A stretch of 64,000 nucleotides of DNA from Bacteroidales bacterium UBA6428 (GTDB taxonomy: Bacteria; Bacteroidota; Bacteroidia; Bacteroidales; UBA932): NCBI GenBank assembly GCA_002437305.1, contig DJOW01000055.1:1-64000 (forward strand), written 5' to 3'. Position 1 is the stretch's first letter; every line of letters begins with the position of its first letter. Shown here piece after piece: positions 51,761 to 58,313 of the stretch. The notes below the pieces were generated by a model that saw nothing but the letters and a program-made list of their open reading frames with translations, had not been told where the DNA came from and searched no databases. Made by a program: the position numbers and the translations under genes.

Positions 51761-52944
51761 ATATGAGAACAAAGACTTTATGGATCATTGTCGGTGCCAT
51801 CTGCGCTGCCGTCGCGCTTTGGCTTATCTTTCGTCCGACAGGAAAGGAAACAGTAACGCTTGAGACCGCAAGAGCCGAAAGGATAGACATATCCAGTTCC
51901 GTCACCGCGACAGGAACGGTCGAGCCAGTCACAAAGGTAGAGGTCGGCACACAGGTGTCCGGAATCATTGACAAGCTCTATGCTGACTACAACGACATCG
52001 TAAAGGCCGGGCAGGTCATCGCCGAGATGGACAAGGTTAACCTGCAGGCCGAGCTTGCGTCATCACAGGCTCAACTCTCCGCCGCAAAGACTGAGTTCGA
52101 GTACAGGGAGAAGGAATATAACCGCATCAAGACCCTGCACGACAAAGAATTGGTCAGTGATTCTGAATATGATTCCTCATATTATCAATACGAAACCGCA
52201 AAGAACGCGTACAGTCAGGCGCAGGCATCTATCACCAAGGTAAAACGGAATCTGAGCTACGCCACGATCTCGTCGCCAATCGATGGAGTTGTCATAAGCA
52301 GAGCCGTGGAGGAGGGACAGACTGTGGCCGCTGGTTTCGAGACCCCTACCCTGTTCACGATTGCAAAGGATCTCACGGACATGGAGGTCATCGCCGACGT
52401 GGACGAGGCAGACATCGGACAGGTCAAGGAAGGACAGAGCGTTGTCTTCTCTGTCGATGCCTATCCGGACGATGTGTTCAAGGGAACCGTGCAGCAGGTC
52501 AGGCTTGAGGCCACGACAACCTCAAACGTTGTGACTTACGAGGTTGTGATCACCGCTCCGAACCCAGACCTGAAACTGAAACCAGGACTTACCGCCAACG
52601 TGACAATCAACACTCTGGAAGAGAAGGACGTGCTTGCGGTCCCTACCAAGGCTTTGAGATTCAATCCTGACCCCGAAGTGCTCAAGGAGATTGGAATCAC
52701 TGTGAGCGGCTCGGCTGCCGCGTCTGACGGAGAGTCAAGGACGGTGTGGGTTAAAAACGGGAACGCGATCTCACCGAAATCAGTCACCACGCAGCACACG
52801 AGCGGAGACAAGACCGGAATCGCCGAGGGACTGTCCGACGGTGAGGAAGTCGTGACCGGTCTGACTGCTGAGGTTCCAAAGAAAGCCGAAACAGCGGAAA
52901 GAAGTCCGTTCGCACCGGGACCAAGAGGTGATAAAAAGAAGTAG
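51757..52944 (+). CDS. MacA-like periplasmic adaptor (HlyD family)
   Basis: A 395-residue membrane-fusion protein. One N-terminal membrane anchor (TLWIIVGAICAAVALWLIF) is followed by a lipoyl half-motif (ARAERIDISSSVTATGTVEPVTKVEVGTQVSG), an alpha-helical hairpin (about 100-150), the second lipoyl half (NLSYATISSPIDGVVISRAVEEGQTVAAGF), a beta-barrel and a membrane-proximal domain. It links the MacB-like ABC transporter to TolC. It begins ATGAATATG, overlaps tolC by four bases and is followed after four bases by the ATPase gene. Confidence 0.9.
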   Translation: MNMRTKTLWIIVGAICAAVALWLIFRPTGKETVTLETARAERIDISSSVTATGTVEPVTKVEVGTQVSGIIDKLYADYNDIVKAGQVIAEMDKVNLQAELASSQAQLSAAKTEFEYREKEYNRIKTLHDKELVSDSEYDSSYYQYETAKNAYSQAQASITKVKRNLSYATISSPIDGVVISRAVEEGQTVAAGFETPTLFTIAKDLTDMEVIADVDEADIGQVKEGQSVVFSVDAYPDDVFKGTVQQVRLEATTTSNVVTYEVVITAPNPDLKLKPGLTANVTINTLEEKDVLAVPTKALRFNPDPEVLKEIGITVSGSAAASDGESRTVWVKNGNAISPKSVTTQHTSGDKTGIAEGLSDGEEVVTGLTAEVPKKAETAERSPFAPGPRGDKKK

Positions 52945-52948
52945 GAAC

Positions 52949-53692
52949 ATGAAAGAGGTCATCAAACTTGAGGACATCCGCAGGAACTTCATAGTCGGTG
53001 ACGAGACTGTCCACGCCCTGCGGGGAGTGTCCTTCACCATCACGGAAGGCGAGTTCGTCACGATAGTCGGAACGTCAGGATCCGGCAAATCCACGCTTCT
53101 GAATATTCTTGGATGCCTTGACACTCCGACTTCGGGGGAATATTACCTCGACGGGGTTTCGGTCAGGACGATGGACAAGAACGAGCGGGCCACACTGCGC
53201 AACCGCAAGATCGGATTCGTGTTCCAGAACTACAATCTTCTGCCGAAGACAACGGCCATCGAGAACGTGGAGCTGCCGCTGATGTACAATCCGAAATATT
53301 CAAAAAAAGAGCGGTACGAAAGGTCGGTGGAGGCTCTGAAGGCGGTCGGACTTGGTGACAGGCTGGAGCACAAAAGCAACCAGATGTCTGGTGGACAGAT
53401 GCAGAGGGTGGCCATCGCGAGGGCGCTTGTGAACGATCCGGCCGTGATCCTTGCGGACGAGGCGACAGGCAATCTGGACACACGCACGAGCTTCGAAGTT
53501 TTGGTATTGTTCCAGAAGCTCCATTCCGAGGGCCGGACGATAATATTCGTGACCCACAATCCGGAGATTGTCAACTACAGCACACGGACCATCACTCTCC
53601 GCGACGGCCGGGTGACAAGCGATGTGCGGAACGAGCATATTCTTGATGCCGCCGAGGCGCTCGCAAAGTTGCCTGTGGAGAAGGACTGCTGA
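52949..53692 (+). CDS. MacB/LolD-type ABC ATPase
   Basis: A 247-residue ATPase with Walker A GTSGSGKST, Q-loop FVFQNYNLLP, signature MSGGQMQRVAIARAL, Walker B VILADEATGNLD and switch histidine VTHNPE. This is the pattern of the type-VII (MacB/LolD/FtsE) ATPases. In E. coli MacB the ATPase and permease are one protein; here they are separate genes, as in many Bacteroidetes. ATG 52949 (MKEVIKLEDI) matches the family; an earlier codon at 52928 overlaps the adaptor gene. Confidence 0.9.
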   Translation: MKEVIKLEDIRRNFIVGDETVHALRGVSFTITEGEFVTIVGTSGSGKSTLLNILGCLDTPTSGEYYLDGVSVRTMDKNERATLRNRKIGFVFQNYNLLPKTTAIENVELPLMYNPKYSKKERYERSVEALKAVGLGDRLEHKSNQMSGGQMQRVAIARALVNDPAVILADEATGNLDTRTSFEVLVLFQKLHSEGRTIIFVTHNPEIVNYSTRTITLRDGRVTSDVRNEHILDAAEALAKLPVEKDC

Positions 53693-53721
53693 CATATTCA
53701 ACGATAACTCTGTGATGAGTA

Positions 53722-53745
53722 TGAATATTCACTAATAATATTAGT
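53722..53745. repeat. tandem palindromes before the MacB-like permease
   Basis: TGAATATTCA (53722-53731, perfect 10-bp palindrome) is directly joined to ACTAATA-A-TATTAGT (53731-53745), ending one base before the permease ATG at 53747. The pair sits in the only sizeable gap (54 bases) of the efflux operon. Confidence 0.5.
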
Positions 53746-53746
53746 C

Positions 53747-54967
53747 ATGAATTTCGCCAATCTATTCAGAATAGCCCTTAAAGCATTGGGCAACAACAAG
53801 TTCAGAGGGTTTCTCACGATGCTCGGCATCATCATCGGTGTCGGTTCGGTAATCACGATGCTCGCCATCGGGCAAGGCTCCAAGAAGAGCATCCAGGCCG
53901 AGATCAGCGAGATGGGTTCCAACATGATCATGATCCATCCGGGAGAGGACATGAGGGGTGGTGTCCGCCTGAGCGCTGATGACATGCAGACCTTGAAAGT
54001 CAAGGACTTCGAGGACATACGCAACGAGTGCCCACACATTTCCCTCGCCTCCCCTTCCGTCAACTCCTCTGGCCAGGCGGTCTATGGCGCGAACAACACC
54101 CCGACTTCGGTCTATGGAGTCAATGAGGAATTTCTTGAGATCAGAGGGTACAAGGTGCAGGACGGTGACATATTCTCTGAACAGGACATCAAGACGGCCG
54201 CCAAGGTCTGTCTGGTCGGGAAAACGGTCATTGACCAGCTCTTCACCAACGGTGAGAACCCGGTCGGCAAGGTCATCAGGTTCGGCAGCATTCCGTTCCG
54301 CATCGTCGGTGTGCTGGAGAGCAAAGGCTACAACAGCATGGGAATGGATCAGGACAATCTCATCATAACGCCTTACACGACCGTGATGAAGAGGATCCTC
54401 GCTGTCACCTACCTTCAGGAAATCGTCTGCTCTGCGCTGAGTGAGGAATATACCGACAAGGCTATCAGCGAGATAACGGATGTCTTACGGCGCAACCACA
54501 AGCTCAAGGAGTCCGATGACGATGACTTCAACATCCGCTCGCAGCAGGAACTCTCATCGATGATGACCAGCACAAGCGACATGATGTCAACCCTTCTGGC
54601 GGCGGTTGCGGGAATATCCCTCCTTGTGGGCGGCATTGGAATCATGAACATCATGTACGTCTCTGTCACCGAGAGGACAAAGGAGATCGGCCTCAGGATG
54701 AGCATCGGCGCCAAAGGACGTGACATCCTCGCCCAGTTCCTGATCGAGGCCACTCTGATCAGCATAACAGGCGGCCTCTTAGGGGTGATCCTTGGCGTGG
54801 CGGCCTCGTACATAGTCAAGGTCGTCCTCTCCTACCCGATTCTGATCCAGCCATGGAGCATCATCCTCTCATTCCTTGTCTGCACGATCATCGGCATCTT
54901 CTTCGGCTGGTATCCCGCCCGTAAAGCCTCCAACCTCGACCCTATCGAGGCCATCAGGTACGAGTAG
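53747..54967 (+). CDS. MacB-like ABC permease (FtsX family)
   Basis: A 406-residue permease with four membrane helices: one near the N-terminus (FRGFLTMLGIIIGVGSVITMLAIGQG), a large periplasmic MacB_PCD-type domain (about 45-270), and three C-terminal helices starting at MMSTLLAAVAGISLLVGGIGIMNIMYVSVTERTKEIGLRMSIGAKGRDILAQF. The latter segment is the FtsX/MacB hallmark. It works as a mechanotransmission pump that pushes substrates from the periplasm through TolC. The substrate is unknown. It completes a TolC-MacA-ATPase-permease set. Confidence 0.9.
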   Translation: MNFANLFRIALKALGNNKFRGFLTMLGIIIGVGSVITMLAIGQGSKKSIQAEISEMGSNMIMIHPGEDMRGGVRLSADDMQTLKVKDFEDIRNECPHISLASPSVNSSGQAVYGANNTPTSVYGVNEEFLEIRGYKVQDGDIFSEQDIKTAAKVCLVGKTVIDQLFTNGENPVGKVIRFGSIPFRIVGVLESKGYNSMGMDQDNLIITPYTTVMKRILAVTYLQEIVCSALSEEYTDKAISEITDVLRRNHKLKESDDDDFNIRSQQELSSMMTSTSDMMSTLLAAVAGISLLVGGIGIMNIMYVSVTERTKEIGLRMSIGAKGRDILAQFLIEATLISITGGLLGVILGVAASYIVKVVLSYPILIQPWSIILSFLVCTIIGIFFGWYPARKASNLDPIEAIRYE

Positions 54968-55017
54968 CCGCATCACTTTCACGGGACGATCGTCGCCACG
55001 GTAAGAACACCATAAAA

Positions 55018-55049
55018 TTTGTAAAAACAACTCGGATTTGCGATATTTG
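55018..55049 (+). promoter_or_regulatory. promoter of the nuclease-like ORF
   Basis: TTTG at 55018-55021, a 20-bp spacer and GATATTTG at 55042-55049 (one mismatch to TAnnTTTG). The predicted transcript starts near 55056, about eight bases before the ATG, and could also serve the two-component genes. Confidence 0.55.
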
Positions 55050-55063
55050 GAAAAAGAAAGAAT

Positions 55064-55702
55064 ATGAGTCAGTTTGACACTTGCTTTTTTGAGAGATATG
55101 CGAAAATTTCGCTGGAGACGCTGCTGGACAGGAGGTTCTCTGAGCTGTTGAACAAGGACAGGCCTGACCTTCAGAGTCCGGACGGGGTCTCGCTTGGAAT
55201 TGAGGTGACTAGAGCGATGCCTGAGACCAAGGAGGCGGCGCAGTCCATGCTCAAGGAGATGGCCGGGATATCCCCGGTTCCGGAAGATAGTGACGATTTC
55301 GACACGATCATGTCTTCCGGCTATGGCTACGGTCTTCAGGGAGGACGCTATGTCGGCGCCAAGGAGTATGACTACTGGTCGATGGCGCTTCCTATGCGAC
55401 GGATCATCGAGAGCAAGGTACGCAAGGCCGGTGACGGATTCTACGGATCGTTCAAGACGCTTGATCTGTACGTGTTCAGCAAGGACAGACTCGACGAGAT
55501 CGAGGTTCTTGACATTCTCCGCTACACGATGAGCATCCAGGACGGACAGACAGCAAAGTACAACTGCCTGTACATCTCGGAGATCAGCGGGCTGAATGTC
55601 TGCAACCTGGGCGGAGACATCTCGGACATTTACCGCGTCTCGCACCACCCTATCTCCCCGGAACTCCGCAAAGAGTTCTTTCACAAAGCTTTGCGACAAT
55701 AG
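55064..55702 (+). CDS. unknown protein, possible PD-(D/E)XK fold
   Basis: A 212-residue protein I do not recognise. An N-terminal helix (FERYAKISLETLLDRRFSELL) is followed by NKDRPDLQSPDGVSLGIEVTRA, which has the spacing of a PD-(D/E)XK core (Asp, about 12 residues, then Glu-x-Thr), although the usual Lys is Thr. Other segments include GYGYGLQGGRYVG, a possible glycine loop, and VLDILRYTMSIQDGQTAKYNCLYISEISGLNVCNL near the end. There is no signal peptide. It has its own promoter between the efflux genes and the two-component system, which are adjacent in many relatives. A nuclease role is a guess. Confidence 0.6.
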   Translation: MSQFDTCFFERYAKISLETLLDRRFSELLNKDRPDLQSPDGVSLGIEVTRAMPETKEAAQSMLKEMAGISPVPEDSDDFDTIMSSGYGYGLQGGRYVGAKEYDYWSMALPMRRIIESKVRKAGDGFYGSFKTLDLYVFSKDRLDEIEVLDILRYTMSIQDGQTAKYNCLYISEISGLNVCNLGGDISDIYRVSHHPISPELRKEFFHKALRQ

Positions 55703-55707
55703 CAATA

Positions 55708-56739
55708 ATGAATATGCGAAAAAACAGCGGTTGGTTAATTCATCTGGCAATCTGGGCAGTGATTCTGGCTATGCCATTCTTCTCACCGCAGCCTGGAAGG
55801 CCGCTTCACGGTGGAGTTGATTATTCACGATATCTTCCGGTAGTGGTCTCATTTGTCATAGTGTTCTACACAAATTACCTAATACTGATCAAGAGGTTCC
55901 TCTCCAGCCAAAGAACATGGCTGTATTTACTATGGAATGTCGTCCTGGTCGCAGCAGCGAGCGTGTCTGTTCACTTGTTCTTCAGGTACGTTCTCGCTCC
56001 TTCTGGGACGCCACCGCCCCGCTCAGTTCTCGACACTATCAGTTTCACGGTACGTAATACAGTATTTTATGCTGCAATTGTGGGCATTGCCGTGGCTGTG
56101 AAGATGACTACCGAATGGTACGCAAATGAAACTCTACGGAAAGAGATCGAAAAGAATCAAGCTGAGGCGGAGTTGGCCAACCTCAAGAATCAGGTCAACC
56201 CACATTTTCTGTTCAACACCCTGAACAACATCTACTCACTGATCCAGATTGACCCGACAGAGGCGCAGGAGGCCGTCCACGACCTAAGCGGCATGCTGCG
56301 ATATGTCCTCTATGAGAGTCAGAGAGACACGGTTCCTCTCTCCAAGGAGTGCGAATTTCTCAGGGAATATGTCAAGTTGATGAGCGCGCGGTTGACTTCC
56401 GGGGTAAAGTTGGAGGTTTCTCTGCAGGAAAACACTTCGGACAGACAAATCGCTCCACTACTCTTCATACCCCTCATTGAGAATGCCTTCAAGCACGGCA
56501 TCAGCGACTCAGCGGAATCATTCATCAGAATCAGACTGAACGAGGACAATGAATATGTCACCTGTCTCGTAGAGAACAGCTGCCACCCTAAGGACGACAC
56601 AGACCGCAGCGGCTCAGGAATAGGAATCACGAACCTCAAGCGAAGGCTTGACCTGCTCTATCCGGGAGCATATTCATTTGAATATGGCAGGGTGCAGAGC
56701 ACATACCGTTCGCTGCTTAGAATAAAGACCGGAGCATGA
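55708..56739 (+). CDS. LytS-type sensor histidine kinase
   Basis: A 343-residue kinase with four N-terminal membrane helices (about 10-140), a short coiled coil (LRKEIEKNQAEAELANLKNQ) and the His_kinase domain with the phospho-acceptor motif NQVNPHFLFNTLNNIYSLI (His near residue 162). An ATPase domain with N-box LIENAFKHGI and G-box SGSGIGITNLKRRLDLLYP follows. No large sensor domain is visible, so it probably senses within the membrane. The gene starts ATGAATATG, five bases after the nuclease-like ORF, and overlaps the response-regulator gene by four bases. Confidence 0.9.
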   Translation: MNMRKNSGWLIHLAIWAVILAMPFFSPQPGRPLHGGVDYSRYLPVVVSFVIVFYTNYLILIKRFLSSQRTWLYLLWNVVLVAAASVSVHLFFRYVLAPSGTPPPRSVLDTISFTVRNTVFYAAIVGIAVAVKMTTEWYANETLRKEIEKNQAEAELANLKNQVNPHFLFNTLNNIYSLIQIDPTEAQEAVHDLSGMLRYVLYESQRDTVPLSKECEFLREYVKLMSARLTSGVKLEVSLQENTSDRQIAPLLFIPLIENAFKHGISDSAESFIRIRLNEDNEYVTCLVENSCHPKDDTDRSGSGIGITNLKRRLDLLYPGAYSFEYGRVQSTYRSLLRIKTGA

Positions 56740-57578
56740 ACACGATCAGCTGCATAGTAGTCGATGATGAGCCGCTGGCCATCAGACTGATGGAAACATA
56801 TGTCGCCAAGACTCCTTTTCTCTCACTGAAAGGAAGTTTCACTAGTGGTACGGCAGCATACTCATTCCTCCAAAATAATCAGGTGGATCTGCTCTTCTGC
56901 GACATCCAGATGCCGAACCTCAGCGGAATGGAACTATCAAAGATGCTGCCTGAGAGGACCAGGATCATATTCACAACCGCTTTCAGTGAATATGCTGTCG
57001 AGGGATTTCGGGTGCGGGCCTTGGACTATCTTCTTAAGCCTATTTCCTACGATGATTTTCTCTCCGCGGCCCTAAAGGCTAAAGATTATTTTGAACTCGT
57101 TGACGATAAGTCTCTTAGACTGGCTCAGCGACCGTCCGGTTCGGTCACGGAGCCGGTCGAAGTGACTGGGCCTGTGGTTTCAACCTCGGTCACTGGGCCT
57201 GTGGTTCGACATGGCTCACCAACCACCGAAGTGACCGCACAGAGAAAAATCAAAAGCATCTTCGTCAAGACCGAGTACCGACTCCAGCAGATAGACCTCG
57301 ACAGGATCACGTACATCGAAGGCCTTAAGGACTACGTGAAGATTCACCTGAGCGGATCATCCGCCCCGATCCTGTCCCTGATGCGCATGAAGACCCTTGA
57401 AGACACACTCCCGAAGGAAGACTTCATCCGCGTCCACAAATCATTCATCGTCCGTCTAGCTACAATCGAAGCCATAGAACGCAACCACATCATCATCGGC
57501 CCGGATCGCATCCCGATTGGAGACACCTACCAACCCACTCTCTATCAAGTCCTCTCTGACAAAGCACTGATGCCATGA
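56736..57578 (+). CDS. LytTR response regulator with repeat insert
   Basis: A 280-residue regulator. The receiver domain (1-115) has CIVVDDEPLAIRLM, the phospho-Asp in LLFCDIQMPNLSG and the switch Lys in DYLLKPIS. The LytTR DNA-binding domain (about 168-278) has IKSIFVKTEYRLQQIDLDRITYIEGLKDYVKIHL. The linker between them (about 129-167) is a translated composite of REP-like palindromes, giving VTEPVEVTGPVVSTSVTGPVV and similar low-complexity residues. The frame is intact. It should be activated by the kinase encoded just upstream; the efflux operon is the likely target. Confidence 0.9.
   Translation: MNTISCIVVDDEPLAIRLMETYVAKTPFLSLKGSFTSGTAAYSFLQNNQVDLLFCDIQMPNLSGMELSKMLPERTRIIFTTAFSEYAVEGFRVRALDYLLKPISYDDFLSAALKAKDYFELVDDKSLRLAQRPSGSVTEPVEVTGPVVSTSVTGPVVRHGSPTTEVTAQRKIKSIFVKTEYRLQQIDLDRITYIEGLKDYVKIHLSGSSAPILSLMRMKTLEDTLPKEDFIRVHKSFIVRLATIEAIERNHIIIGPDRIPIGDTYQPTLYQVLSDKALMP
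57122..57236. repeat. composite REP-like insert in the LytTR gene
   Basis: GGCTCAGCGACC (57122-57133) equals half of the mtaB element. A 25-bp copy at 57143-57167 matches the mtaB element at 20 of 25 positions, and one arm change is compensated on the other arm. ACTGGGCCTGTGGTT occurs twice (57165, 57192). GGTCACT (57188-57194) and AGTGACC (57230-57236) form a perfect 7-bp inverted repeat enclosing a third, reversed core (57204-57223). Confidence 0.7.
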
Positions 57579-57597
57579 TAACAAAAGGACAACGAGC

Positions 57598-57726
57598 CGT
57601 GCGCAAAACCTCTGATTCCACTCACGGAAGGCCCTCAAATGAAGTTTCGTGAGTGGAATCGTGTCATTCACGCACGAAGGAGCCAGGGAAACGGTCTCGT
57701 GAGCCAAAATGCCCTATTCGCGCACG
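57598..57726. repeat. 50-bp-period array of CGTGMG inverted half-sites
   Basis: Three 29-bp modules start at 57598 (inverted), 57648 and 57698, exactly 50 bp apart. In one orientation each reads CGTGAG, 17 bases, CGCACG. The six CGTGMG half-sites alternate in direction at 23- and 27-bp steps. In addition GATTCCACTCACG (57614-57626) and CGTGAGTGGAATC (57648-57660) form a perfect 13-bp inverted repeat. The last module covers the final codons of purN. The region lies between convergent genes and holds no other gene. Confidence 0.7.
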
Positions 57727-58301
57727 AGGAGGAAGGACTTGCAAAGGACTTCCTCGATGACCTGAGGAAAGTGCTCCATCTCTAGGACGTGCACCTTGGC
57801 AGCGACGTCATCCGAGGTGTCATCCGGACTTACAGGAGTTCGAAACTGCGCGATGATCTCGCCGCCGTCAACCTTGCCGCTGACCCAATGGACCGTCAAA
57901 CCGGTTTCAGTTTCTCCAGCTGCCTTGACAGCCTCATGGACATGGCGGCCGTACATTCCCATCCCGCCGAACTTCGGAAGCAGGGCCGGATGGAGGTTGA
58001 GCATCCTGCGGTCATATTCATGGAGCAGGAAATCCGGGATGACAAGCAGGAAGCCGGCCAGCACGATGAAGTCTATTGAATATTTCCGCATCAGCGGCAT
58101 GACAACGTCCTCCCGGTTCAACTCCGCCTTTGGAAGCACCCGTGTCGGCACATCCAGTCTTTCAGCCTTCTCCAACGCAGGAATCCCGGCCTTGGAAGCA
58201 ACGACCAAAGCGACGCACACCTTGTCAGAGCCTTTGAAATACTTGATTATATTCTCGCAGTTGGAACCGCCCCCAGAGGCGAAAACCGCTAACCTTATCA
58301 T
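57714..58301 (-). CDS. purN: phosphoribosylglycinamide formyltransferase
   Basis: A 195-residue PurN. The start MIRLAVFASGGGSNCENII binds the phosphoribosyl group, ending near the active-site region LAGFLLVIPDFLLHEYDRRMLNLHPALLPKFGG (catalytic Asn-x-His), and VHWVSGKVDGGEIIAQ supplies the catalytic Asp. It transfers a formyl group from 10-formyl-THF to GAR in purine synthesis. ATG 58301 fits the family; the open frame to 58313 overlaps the spacer. It starts 12 bases after the MscS stop. Its last four codons lie inside the repeat array. Confidence 0.92.
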   Translation of the reverse strand: MIRLAVFASGGGSNCENIIKYFKGSDKVCVALVVASKAGIPALEKAERLDVPTRVLPKAELNREDVVMPLMRKYSIDFIVLAGFLLVIPDFLLHEYDRRMLNLHPALLPKFGGMGMYGRHVHEAVKAAGETETGLTVHWVSGKVDGGEIIAQFRTPVSPDDTSDDVAAKVHVLEMEHFPQVIEEVLCKSFLLVRE

Positions 58302-58313
58302 ATTTATTAACAA

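Noticed and set aside
57456..57707. Minus-strand 83-codon frame between lytTR and purN
   Set aside because: It is antisense to the LytTR C-terminus and built partly from the repeat array; no start context or family support.
57598..57726. CRISPR array
   Set aside because: Only 6-bp conserved blocks in three modules, the first inverted, no cas genes and spacers of 21 bases between modules; not CRISPR architecture.
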